NCBI GenBank assembly: GCA_026415015.1
Contig: JAOAHW010000204.1
Location: forward strand, 1 to 6,698
Direction: 5' to 3'
Source: Syntrophorhabdaceae bacterium
GTDB lineage: Bacteria; Desulfobacterota; Syntrophorhabdia; Syntrophorhabdales; Syntrophorhabdaceae
Length of the DNA stretch: 6,698 nucleotides
A program made the translations under genes and the position numbers. The notes under the pieces are model-generated. The model worked only from the letters and a program-made list of their open reading frames with translations. It had not been told where the DNA came from and ran no database searches. This document shows, piece after piece, positions 1 through 5,694 of the stretch. How positions within the stretch are numbered: the stretch's first letter is position 1; each line of letters starts with the position of its first letter.

Positions 1-1346
1 TTCTCATCCTTTGGGCTCATAACTATTATATTGGGTATATGTCTAAAATAAGATAGGTCAAAGACACCATGATGTGTTGGCCCATCCTGACCTACTAAGC
101 CACCTCTATCAACAGCAAAGACAACAGGAAGACCCTGAAGACATACATCAAGGATTATCTGGTCATATGCCCTCTGGAGGAATGTGGAGTATATTGCCAC
201 AAATGGCTTCATGCCCCCTAATGCAAGGGCAGCGGCAAAGGTAACGCCGTGCTGTTCAGCAATACCTATATCGTAGAACCTGTTGGGGAAGACCTTTGAG
301 AATCTATCAAGACCTGTCCCTAAACCCATGGCAGCGGTTATGGCAACGATCTTCTCGTCCTTCTCTGCAAGCTCTATAATTGTCTCACCAAAGATATCTG
401 TGTAAGTGCTTAGACCTGTTTGTTTTGAATTACCTGTATCTATCTCAAATGTTGATACGCCATGGAAACGGGAGGGGTCATCCTCTGCATGGGTATAGCC
501 CTTGCCCTTTTTTGTAAAAATATGGATGAGGATTGGGCCTCTCAACTTTTTAATGTTTTTCAGTGTGTCTATTAGATAGTTTAAGTTATGACCGTCCACA
601 GGGCCAAAGTACTGGAACCCTAATTCCTCAAAGAGTATCCCAGGGGTGATAAAACCCTTTATGGATTCCTCTAAATGTTTTGCCGCCTTATAGACCTTAT
701 CCCCTAAGGCAGGGATATTTTTAAGCATGTTTTTAATCTCTTCCCTTGTCCTTGTGACGAATTCACCTGTCATTATCCTGTTCAGATAAGATGAGAGGGC
801 ACCAATATTTTTTGAGATAGACATCTCATTGTCATTGAGTATGACAATAATATCGCTTTTTAAGTGGCCTGCATGGTTTAAGGCCTCAAAGGCCATACCC
901 CCTGTCAGAGACCCGTCACCTATAACACTTACAATCTTGTAATCCTCTGCTGTTTTCTTTTTTGCCTCTGCAAGACCTACAGCAATAGAGATGGAGTTGC
1001 TGGCATGACCTGTATTAAATACATCGTATTCGCTCTCCTTTCTTGATGGAAATCCACTTATACCATTATCCTGCCTCAGTGTATGGAACCTATCCCTTCT
1101 ACCTGTCAATATCTTGTGGGCATAGCATTGATGTCCTACATCCCATATAATCTTGTCATTTGGTGTGTTAAAGACATAGTGAAGGGCAATAGTAAGCTCT
1201 ACTACACCAAGGCTTGAGGACAGATGCCCCCCTGTCTTTGATACCACATCTATTATTAATTTTCTTATCTCATCTGAAAGGGCAGTCAGTTCAGGTATGG
1301 TAAGCCCTTTCAAGTCCTGTGGCAGATTGATTTTTTCAAGATACAT
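1..1346 (-). CDS. dxs: 1-deoxy-D-xylulose-5-phosphate synthase, C-terminus beyond window
   Basis: This enzyme condenses pyruvate and glyceraldehyde 3-phosphate, using thiamine diphosphate, to make DXP. That is the first step of the MEP isoprenoid pathway and also feeds thiamine and pyridoxal synthesis. I translated 448 codons without a stop, and the frame is still open at base 1. About 170-180 C-terminal residues are missing compared with the roughly 620-residue E. coli enzyme. Visible landmarks are the His of SKTGGH (residue 41), the thiamine-binding GDGSLTGG (from 143) followed by NDNEMSIS, the GYTHAEDD segment, and the EQHG motif with the predicted catalytic Glu at 364. The start ATG overlaps the ispA stop by one base (TGATG), with AGGT seven bases upstream, so translation is probably coupled to ispA. 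I saw no frameshift in the checked segments. Confidence 0.96.
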   Translation of the reverse strand, partial: MYLEKINLPQDLKGLTIPELTALSDEIRKLIIDVVSKTGGHLSSSLGVVELTIALHYVFNTPNDKIIWDVGHQCYAHKILTGRRDRFHTLRQDNGISGFPSRKESEYDVFNTGHASNSISIAVGLAEAKKKTAEDYKIVSVIGDGSLTGGMAFEALNHAGHLKSDIIVILNDNEMSISKNIGALSSYLNRIMTGEFVTRTREEIKNMLKNIPALGDKVYKAAKHLEESIKGFITPGILFEELGFQYFGPVDGHNLNYLIDTLKNIKKLRGPILIHIFTKKGKGYTHAEDDPSRFHGVSTFEIDTGNSKQTGLSTYTDIFGETIIELAEKDEKIVAITAAMGLGTGLDRFSKVFPNRFYDIGIAEQHGVTFAAALALGGMKPFVAIYSTFLQRAYDQIILDVCLQGLPVVFAVDRGGLVGQDGPTHHGVFDLSYFRHIPNIIVMSPKDE

Positions 1347-2230
1347 CAGACAGACCTGTTGCCAATAAACCTTGCTATCTCTTTGAGTATAGTTGAGTTT
1401 TCTCCGAGAAAATCTATTGATTTTACTGCCTCTTCTATCAGTTGTTCAAGCTTTATCTTTGATGCAGCTATACCATAGTGTTTTATATAAGTCTGCTTCC
1501 CTGTGTCTTTTTTTAGTCTTTTGCCAACCAATTCCTCATCACCCTCTGCATCAAGGATATCATCCATGATCTGAAATGCCAGACCTATACACTCACCATA
1601 TTTTGTAAAGTGTTTTAGTTCCCTTGCCTTAGCACCTGCGATTATTGCCCCGACCCTTACAGATGCCCTAATTAGGGCTGTTGTCTTGTGCATGTGGATA
1701 TAGTGGAGTATATTTTTTGTCCCGTCTTTGCCGTCGTATAGAACATCCATAACCTGACCTCCTACCATGCCATCTGCCCCTGCAGCAGTGGCAATCTCAT
1801 AAACTGATTGCCTTATCAGCCTCGGGCTTATCCTGTATGTATATCTATCATCCACTATGATTCTAAAGGCCTCGGTAAGGAGGGCATCCCCTGCCAGTAT
1901 TGCCACTGCATCACCAAAGACCTTGTGGCATGTGGGTCTCCCCCTTCTAATATCATCATTGTCAAGGCTTGGCAGGTCATCGTGAATGAGGGAATAGGTG
2001 TGGATCATCTCTAAGGCACATGCAATAGGCAATAGGTCATCGCTTGGTTTACCCTTGGCCTCGCATGCAGCTATGGCAAGGATAGGTCTGATTCTCTTAC
2101 CGTTAGAGAAGAGCATATACTCCATGGCGTCTCTCAACACACCTGGGGTAGACCCAAAGGACACAAATATATCCCTTAAGGTATTTTCAATAATTATCCT
2201 CTTTTCGTGAAAAAATCTTAAGAGTTCCAT
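1346..2230 (-). CDS. ispA: Short-chain (E)-polyprenyl diphosphate synthase (FPP/GGPP synthase)
   Basis: A cytosolic, Mg-dependent prenyltransferase that adds isopentenyl diphosphate to allylic diphosphates to make farnesyl (possibly geranylgeranyl) diphosphate. The 294 residues match the family length. Visible motifs are GKRIRP (44-49), the first Asp-rich motif DDLPSLDND (84-92) with the two-residue insertion of bacterial FPP synthases, RRGRP (95-99), GGQVMD (157-162), HKTTALI (181-187) and the second Asp-rich motif DDILD (223-227). Tyr79, five residues before the first Asp-rich motif, is the aromatic chain-length position and favours a C15 product, though GGPP cannot be excluded. The gene overlaps xseB by 13 nt upstream and dxs by 1 nt downstream. 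A purine-rich AGGAAGAGGGG sits just before the ATG. The combination ispA-dxs places both ends of precursor synthesis under one transcript. Confidence 0.95.
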   Translation of the reverse strand: MELLRFFHEKRIIIENTLRDIFVSFGSTPGVLRDAMEYMLFSNGKRIRPILAIAACEAKGKPSDDLLPIACALEMIHTYSLIHDDLPSLDNDDIRRGRPTCHKVFGDAVAILAGDALLTEAFRIIVDDRYTYRISPRLIRQSVYEIATAAGADGMVGGQVMDVLYDGKDGTKNILHYIHMHKTTALIRASVRVGAIIAGAKARELKHFTKYGECIGLAFQIMDDILDAEGDEELVGKRLKKDTGKQTYIKHYGIAASKIKLEQLIEEAVKSIDFLGENSTILKEIARFIGNRSV

Positions 2231-2451
2231 TGCCCCTCTTCCTGGGAAAAAGGCCTTTTCTCCATTGTACCGTCTTCTTTTTTTATCAAGATCTCAACCT
2301 TTTTCTCTATATCATCAAGCCTCTTGGAAAGCTCTTTTGTTAACTGGAGACCCTCTTTAAAGATATTAAGTGCCTCATCAAGGGGGATGTTGCCTTCATC
2401 GAGGGCCTTGACGATTGATTCAAGTTTTTTAAGGCCTTCCTCAAACTTCAT
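2218..2451 (-). CDS. xseB: Exodeoxyribonuclease VII small subunit
   Basis: The small subunit of ExoVII, a cytosolic nuclease that degrades single-stranded DNA to oligonucleotides and needs the large subunit XseA. The 77 residues are close to the 80 of E. coli XseB. The family pattern is clear: FEEGLKKLESIV (3-14), LDEGNIPLDEAL (17-28), then an amphipathic helix through FKEGLQLTKELSKRLDD (31-47), with a short divergent tail. The gene is first in the xseB-ispA-dxs cluster, a common arrangement. XseA is not adjacent: the next gene upstream is a GGDEF protein. The ATG is the only reasonable start. The only Shine-Dalgarno candidate is AGG, six bases upstream, and it abuts a strong -10 element (see the promoter at 2461-2489), so initiation may be leaderless. 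Confidence 0.93.
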   Translation of the reverse strand: MKFEEGLKKLESIVKALDEGNIPLDEALNIFKEGLQLTKELSKRLDDIEKKVEILIKKEDGTMEKRPFSQEEGQWNS

Positions 2452-2460
2452 AGAATGCCT

Positions 2461-2489
2461 ATTATAAAATTAATATGCCTTGTTTTCAA
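2461..2489 (-). promoter_or_regulatory. Strong sigma-70-type promoter for xseB-ispA-dxs
   Basis: Read on the minus strand, TTGAAA (2484-2489) is followed by a 17-bp spacer and a perfect TATAAT (2461-2466), five and six matches to the respective consensus hexamers. It begins just after the stop codon of the GGDEF gene. The predicted transcription start is around 2452-2454, only 0-3 nt before the xseB ATG (2451), so the transcript would have essentially no leader. No mapped start is available; this is a motif-based call. Confidence 0.72.
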
Positions 2490-2493
2490 GTAT

Positions 2494-3789
2494 TTAGTTT
2501 TTATAAAACTCGACCCTGTTTTTTCCGTTCTCTTTGGCACGGTATAATGCTATATCTGCATTTTTTATTAAAACATCAGGGTCTATTCCATCATCAGGGT
2601 AGACTGATATTCCTATACTTGCGGTAACAAAGAAATCTATATCTTCGACCTTAAAATGCCTCTTTGACACTTCAAGTATCTTTTTGGAGACAACCATGCA
2701 ATCTTCCAAATGTAATATCCCTGGAAGGAGAACAATAAACTCATCGCCTCCCATCCTTGCCACAGTGTCTGTCTTTCTTATTATCTTTTCTATGTTCTTT
2801 GCAATGTCCTGCAGGAATTTATCGCCTGCATCATGTCCGAATTTATCGTTTACCTCTTTGAATCTGTCCAGGTCTATCATCATAATGGCTACTTTCTCTC
2901 TTTTCCTCTGGGCTGTTGCAATGGCCATGTTAAAACGGTCAAAGAGAAGCACCCTGTTAGGCAGGCCTGTCAATATGTCATGGTATGCCATATGTTTTAT
3001 TGTCTCTTCTGCCCTTACCCTCTCTGTGATATCAATCAATGTCCCGATTATGGATGGTCTTCCCTGATATGTCATACTTGAACCAAAGACCTCTAAATGG
3101 ATTATCTGATTGTCTTTTCTCTTAGCCCTGAAGGAAAAATGGGATGTCTCCACCTCACCTGAAATCCTTTTTCTTATTTGTTCCTGAACAAGAGGTAGAT
3201 CCTCAGGGACTACCATGTCCTTTGGCCCGAGTCTGTCTATCAATTCTTCTATTGTATAGCCATGGATCTCAGCAAATCGTCTGTTTACATATTTAAACAC
3301 ATCATCCTGGATAATATAGACACCTGCTATAGAACGTTCAACAAGGTTTTTGAATTTTTCCTCTGACTCCTTTAGCGCACTCTCTATATTCAACCTTTCT
3401 GTTATATCCTCAAAGGCGCATATAAACTCTTCATTACCTATGTGGACTGTTATTATATTTACAGTCTTGACCTCACCATCTTTGCATGTGACATTAAATA
3501 CCTTTGGTTGTTTCTCATCTATCTTGAGGTTTTTTAAATCCTCTTTCCATATTTTTATAACAAGGCGTCTGTATTCAGGGTCAGGGTAGGCCTTTGAAAA
3601 CCATGCCTTTCCATCAGGTATCTCATCAGGTCTATAGCCGAACATCTCTATAAATTTAGGGTTCATGTAGCTGTATCTTCCTGACTTTTCAATAAACACT
3701 ATACCAAAGGGCGCATTTTCTGCGATCCTTTCAAATATCTTTTCCCTTGAATGTAATATTCTATCTCTTCTGATATTGCTACTCTGCAT
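2494..3789 (-). CDS. PAS-PAS-GGDEF diguanylate cyclase
   Basis: A predicted soluble signalling enzyme that makes cyclic di-GMP from two GTP. In its 431 residues, two PAS sensor domains (about 18-132 and 142-256, each ending in a DITER-type linker) precede a GGDEF domain (about 265-431). The catalytic signature GGDEF is intact at 347-351, preceded by the metal-binding segment IDLDRFK (305-311) and NDKFGHDAGD (314-323). An RKTD inhibitory site (338-341) lies exactly five residues before GGDEF, so product feedback by c-di-GMP is expected. No EAL domain, signal peptide or membrane segment is seen, so the PAS domains probably read a cytosolic cue such as redox state or a small ligand; the ligand cannot be told from sequence. 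The ATG lacks a good Shine-Dalgarno sequence, but no better in-frame start precedes it. Confidence 0.93.
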   Translation of the reverse strand: MQSSNIRRDRILHSREKIFERIAENAPFGIVFIEKSGRYSYMNPKFIEMFGYRPDEIPDGKAWFSKAYPDPEYRRLVIKIWKEDLKNLKIDEKQPKVFNVTCKDGEVKTVNIITVHIGNEEFICAFEDITERLNIESALKESEEKFKNLVERSIAGVYIIQDDVFKYVNRRFAEIHGYTIEELIDRLGPKDMVVPEDLPLVQEQIRKRISGEVETSHFSFRAKRKDNQIIHLEVFGSSMTYQGRPSIIGTLIDITERVRAEETIKHMAYHDILTGLPNRVLLFDRFNMAIATAQRKREKVAIMMIDLDRFKEVNDKFGHDAGDKFLQDIAKNIEKIIRKTDTVARMGGDEFIVLLPGILHLEDCMVVSKKILEVSKRHFKVEDIDFFVTASIGISVYPDDGIDPDVLIKNADIALYRAKENGKNRVEFYKN

Positions 3790-3821
3790 AACTATTCTTA
3801 ATTTTTTTAACAGTGTATGTA

Positions 3822-3827
3822 ATTATA
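3822..3827 (-). promoter_or_regulatory. Candidate -10 element for the PAS-GGDEF gene
   Basis: On the minus strand a TATAAT lies 32 bases upstream of the GGDEF-protein ATG, giving a leader of about 25 nt. No convincing -35 hexamer is found 16-18 bp further upstream, so an activator or a different sigma factor may be involved, or the match may be chance in AT-rich DNA. Confidence 0.4.
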
Positions 3828-3872
3828 TGCTAATTTAGAAAATCATACCACTTTTTTTGTAAGGTCTCGTAT

Positions 3873-3878
3873 TATAAT
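3873..3878 (+). promoter_or_regulatory. Candidate -10 element for the tautomerase gene
   Basis: A TATAAT on the plus strand places the predicted start near 3885, about 26 nt before the tautomerase ATG and ahead of its Shine-Dalgarno sequence. The region 16-18 bp upstream is a T-tract with no clear -35 match. It lies about 45 bp from the opposing -10 of the divergent GGDEF gene. Confidence 0.45.
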
Positions 3879-3899
3879 GGGATAAGATTAATTCAAATC

Positions 3900-3906
3900 A
3901 GGAGGT
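3900..3906 (+). promoter_or_regulatory. Strong ribosome binding site of the tautomerase gene
   Basis: AGGAGGT, a full match to the anti-Shine-Dalgarno sequence, ends four bases before the ATG at 3911. It fixes the plus-strand gene here and argues against the overlapping antisense reading frame. Confidence 0.85.
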
Positions 3907-3910
3907 ATCT

Positions 3911-4111
3911 ATGCCGTATGTCAATATAAGGATAACAAAAGAAGGGGCAACATCTGAACAAAAGGCAAGGCTCATTGCTGGCGTTACAGAGCTTCTCAAG
4001 GATATCCTTGGTAAGAACCCTCAGACAACCTTTGTTATTATTGATGAGGTAGACACAGACAACTGGGGAATAGGTGGAGAGACTGTGACAGTAAGAAGGC
4101 AAAAGAGGTAG
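3911..4111 (+). CDS. 4-oxalocrotonate tautomerase family protein
   Basis: A small cytosolic enzyme of the tautomerase superfamily, in which the N-terminal proline exposed after Met removal is the general base. The 66 residues start MPY, so Pro1 is present, and the C-terminal DNWGIGGE (50-57) matches the family FGIGGE region. Aligned by eye to Pseudomonas 4-OT, there is one extra residue near position 10, the substrate-binding Arg11 and Arg39 appear replaced (Ala and Phe), and Phe50 becomes Trp. The fold and proline chemistry are therefore likely, but the substrate is probably not 4-oxalocrotonate, and no aromatic-degradation genes lie nearby. It appears monocistronic: divergent from the GGDEF gene and convergent with the SYLF gene. 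Members of this family are often hexamers of about 60-70 residues. Confidence 0.88.
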   Translation: MPYVNIRITKEGATSEQKARLIAGVTELLKDILGKNPQTTFVIIDEVDTDNWGIGGETVTVRRQKR

Positions 4112-4112
4112 C

Positions 4113-4128
4113 ACCCTTTTTATAGGGT
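4113..4128. other. Weak hairpin between convergent genes
   Basis: ACCCT and AGGGT pair around a six-base T-rich loop just after the tautomerase stop. The stem has only five pairs and no T-run follows on either strand, so it is at best a weak termination or 3'-end structure for the converging tautomerase and SYLF genes. Confidence 0.25.
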
Positions 4129-4153
4129 CTTATCACAGCCTCTTTCAATCCTA

Positions 4154-4873
4154 TTATTTGGCCTCCACCAAAGTCTTAATTTGCTCTATAAGGGTAGAGG
4201 CATGGGGATTTTTTACATTACCTTTAATAAGGATGTCTGTGGGTGTAACCTCTTTCCCATAATATGCCTTATTCCAGCCATTTCTGGTCTTAATAAAGGC
4301 TCCCTCAAGGGATATGCCACCGTAGAGGCCTTTTGACATGGAAAAGGTTACAATATCAGCACTCACATTGGCTGTGGATGCATCTATACCTACACCTACA
4401 GGGCCCATGGCTATCCCTACATCTGCGCCGAGTTTTACGCTATTTGAAAGCATGGCAGATACACCCCTATCTGACATAATCAGCATGATGACCTCAGCTG
4501 CCTCACCCCCAATCTGCAATCCAAAGCTTGCCTCACCTAAGGTATAGAAGGCAGGGCCTGCCCATGTATTTTTCTTTGGATCATGGACAACAAGGATACC
4601 GCTACCACCTGATGCACCAAATATTACTGCACCCTTTAATATCTGAGGGGCAATAAATATACCCTTTGCATTTTTCGCAAGCCCTCTGAACCCTTCCATC
4701 TCCCTTGCCTTGATGAAACTTTCAAGGGTTAATCTTGCCTTGTCTACAAGATGCCTTGTATCCATGGAATCATCACCGTACACGATCTTTACGCCTGTAA
4801 AAGAAAAAAGGGTTATAAAAAATATAAAGGTTATAGATAAAAGTATGCAAGGTCTTAAAATAATTTTCTTCAT
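4154..4873 (-). CDS. Exported SYLF-domain (YSC84/DUF500) lipid-binding protein
   Basis: A 239-residue protein of the SYLF family, whose members bind phosphoinositides in eukaryotes; the bacterial role is not established. Residues 1-33 form a signal peptide: a KK start, a long hydrophobic stretch of about residues 10-31, and a likely cut after VYG at 33. There is no lipobox cysteine at the cut, so the protein is probably soluble in the periplasm. The SYLF domain spans about 40-225, with AGPAFYTLGEASFGLQIGG (105-123), a SDRG turn (134-137), the glycine-rich MGPVGVGIDAS region (156-166) and SKGLYGGISLEGAFI (180-194). A GAGGAGGT ribosome site lies seven bases before the ATG. No good promoter is seen directly upstream, so it may be transcribed with the genes at 4949-5496. 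Confidence 0.9.
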   Translation of the reverse strand: MKKIILRPCILLSITFIFFITLFSFTGVKIVYGDDSMDTRHLVDKARLTLESFIKAREMEGFRGLAKNAKGIFIAPQILKGAVIFGASGGSGILVVHDPKKNTWAGPAFYTLGEASFGLQIGGEAAEVIMLIMSDRGVSAMLSNSVKLGADVGIAMGPVGVGIDASTANVSADIVTFSMSKGLYGGISLEGAFIKTRNGWNKAYYGKEVTPTDILIKGNVKNPHASTLIEQIKTLVEAK

Positions 4874-4880
4874 CCGTCTT

Positions 4881-4888
4881 ACCTCCTC
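4881..4888 (-). promoter_or_regulatory. Strong ribosome binding site of the SYLF gene
   Basis: On the minus strand GAGGAGGT lies seven bases before the ATG at 4873. It supports this start and with it the whole signal peptide. Confidence 0.85.
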
Positions 4889-4918
4889 AACTTTCTTTTT
4901 TAAAAACCTCTATCTATC

Positions 4919-4936
4919 TTCCGCCACCTGGCGGAA
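4919..4936. repeat. 18-bp GC-rich inverted repeat
   Basis: TTCCGCCACCTGGCGGAA has eight-base arms that are exact reverse complements around a CC centre. It stands out as GC-rich in AT-rich intergenic DNA. It lies 12 bp downstream of the stop of the 52-residue gene and about 45 bp upstream of the SYLF start. As RNA it could form a 7-bp hairpin with a four-base loop. On the minus strand the nearest T-run is about 13 nt further on, so it is not a standard intrinsic terminator. It could instead be an operator, an attenuator or an mRNA-processing structure. Confidence 0.55.
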
Positions 4937-4948
4937 TTATTTCTCCTG

Positions 4949-5107
4949 TCAGCAACCAGGCTCCCCAGGGTGGCCACAACAACTCTTTAAGAATATTATC
5001 TTTTTTCCATTGTTCCTTATAAGGAGCCAGCACTTTTTCCATAAAGGCATCTTCACATGGAGGTTGGTAAAAAATGCCTTTACACTGGGTCGTTTATGAT
5101 CGTGCAT
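4949..5107 (-). CDS. 52-residue basic, Cys-rich microprotein (CCGHPGEPGC C-terminus)
   Basis: A small gene of unknown function. The ATG lies two bases after the stop of the upstream FMN-type gene, with AAGGA six bases before it, so it is translationally linked to that gene. The protein begins MHDHKRPSVKAFF, has a basic, hydrophobic middle (HVKMPLWKKCWLL, 17-29) and ends in KSCCGHPGEPGC (41-52). Four of its five cysteines are Cys26, 43, 44 and the last residue, 52; the Cys-Cys-Gly...Gly-Cys cluster could bind a metal or form disulfides. Codon use (ATA, AGG, AAG, CCT) resembles the neighbours. The +1 frame over the same DNA is also open and encodes a plausible-looking peptide but has no good start, so a frameshift in this small gene is a minor alternative. 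No signal peptide is seen. Confidence 0.62.
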   Translation of the reverse strand: MHDHKRPSVKAFFTNLHVKMPLWKKCWLLIRNNGKKIIFLKSCCGHPGEPGC

Positions 5108-5109
5108 AG

Positions 5110-5496
5110 CTATTCCTTATCGCCTATGAGGGGCAAAACCTTATCAATATGGAAAAATACAAGGTATCTTGTCTCGTCTTTCTGGTCATCAGGGACTTTA
5201 TATGACTTTCTCCACCTTATCTTCTCTATTGCCTCTGGGTCTGTCTCTTCCTTTATCTTGGTGAGATAGAGCCTTTTCCCTTTGAATTTTTCTCCTGCTT
5301 CCATAAATAGATATGCTGCATGGGGGTTGGTCTTTAGGTTTTCATGGGTCAATTTACCTGTCATAATATACGCTATGGTCTCTTCATCTATAAAGTGGGG
5401 TCTTGAATACACTGCCACATCAACAAAACCTTTTGAATCTGCCGTGGCAAGGACACCTCTGCCCTGTGTATTTTCAAAATATTCACTTAGCTTCAT
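5110..5496 (-). CDS. Pyridoxamine 5'-phosphate oxidase-like FMN-binding split-barrel protein
   Basis: A 128-residue single-domain flavin-type split barrel. The N-terminal GRGVLATADSKGFVDVAVYS (12-31) is the first strand pair of the fold. YIMTGKLTHENLKTNPHA (43-60) is the phosphate-binding region for FMN, with the usual T..NL..NP pattern. The protein is far shorter than the roughly 218-residue PdxH and lacks its C-terminal part, so it is not the vitamin B6 enzyme. Small relatives act as flavin or haem-linked oxidoreductases, and the substrate cannot be told here. GGAGGG lies five bases before the ATG. The gene heads a likely minus-strand unit with the 52-residue microprotein (2-nt gap) and perhaps the SYLF gene. 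It is divergent from the Spy/ZraP-like gene and shares the repeat-rich region upstream of it. Confidence 0.87.
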   Translation of the reverse strand: MKLSEYFENTQGRGVLATADSKGFVDVAVYSRPHFIDEETIAYIMTGKLTHENLKTNPHAAYLFMEAGEKFKGKRLYLTKIKEETDPEAIEKIRWRKSYKVPDDQKDETRYLVFFHIDKVLPLIGDKE

Positions 5497-5521
5497 ACAA
5501 TCCCTCCTTTTTTGTCTTGCA

Positions 5522-5556
5522 TAACCTCTTAAGAGATAATCTAAAAAAAATTTTTT
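5522..5556. other. Imperfect palindrome and A8T6 tract upstream of the split-barrel gene
   Basis: Bases 5526-5535 form the exact palindrome CTCTTAAGAG, extending imperfectly to 5522-5539. Immediately beside it (5543-5556) is a run of eight A and six T, which should be rigid or bent DNA. No clear -35/-10 pair for the minus-strand gene is visible here: the best is TTGTAG, a 17-bp spacer and TAGATT, with only 3 and 4 matches. The block could be its promoter or operator. Confidence 0.35.
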
Positions 5557-5585
5557 AATTCTACAATAACAAAATATAAGATTTC

Positions 5586-5624
5586 TTCGACATTATTGTC
5601 GATACAGCTCCACGATTCGACATT
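5586..5624. promoter_or_regulatory. TCGACA half-site cluster, candidate enhancer (UAS) for a sigma-54 activator
   Basis: TCGACATTATTGTCGA (5587-5602) is a perfect inverted repeat with six-base arms and a four-base centre. A third copy of the half-site, within TTCGACATT (5616-5624), repeats 5586-5594 at an exact 30-bp interval, about three helical turns, so all copies lie on one DNA face. Relative to the predicted sigma-54 start (5721) the cluster is at about -97 to -135, where bacterial enhancer-binding proteins usually bind. It also lies about 90-130 bp upstream of the divergent split-barrel gene and could serve both. The binding protein is not known. Confidence 0.6.
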
Positions 5625-5666
5625 TTTTTCCTAACTGTCAGGACCATTTAAAAAAATGTTAAATAA

Positions 5667-5679
5667 TATCAAATAGTTA
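5667..5679 (+). promoter_or_regulatory. Candidate IHF binding site
   Basis: TATCAAATAGTTA matches the IHF consensus WATCAANNNNTTR at every defined position. It sits in a long AT-rich stretch centred near -48, between the TCGACA cluster and the -24/-12 element, the usual place for IHF-induced bending at sigma-54 promoters. A chance match in AT-rich DNA is possible, but the position supports function. Confidence 0.55.
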
Positions 5680-5694
5680 TAAATTATAGTTTTA

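Noticed and set aside
2496..2510. Terminator at the end of the GGDEF gene (AGTTTT/AAAACT palindrome)
   Set aside because: The stem is almost all A/T, includes the stop codon and is too weak to terminate.
2684..3081. Plus-strand open frames of 82 and 127 residues inside the GGDEF gene
   Set aside because: They are shadows of a strongly recognisable coding sequence on the other strand and lack ribosome sites.
3893..4114. 73-residue minus-strand open frame opposite the tautomerase
   Set aside because: It lies antisense to a gene with a perfect ribosome site and clear family motifs, has no ribosome site of its own, and its product resembles no family.
4113..4128. Bidirectional terminator between the convergent tautomerase and SYLF genes
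   Set aside because: The stem has five pairs and no T-run follows on either strand, so it is listed only as a weak hairpin.
5586..5624. CRISPR-like or tandem-repeat array
   Set aside because: Only two direct copies of nine bases and one inverted copy exist, with no spacer series; the layout fits a regulatory site.
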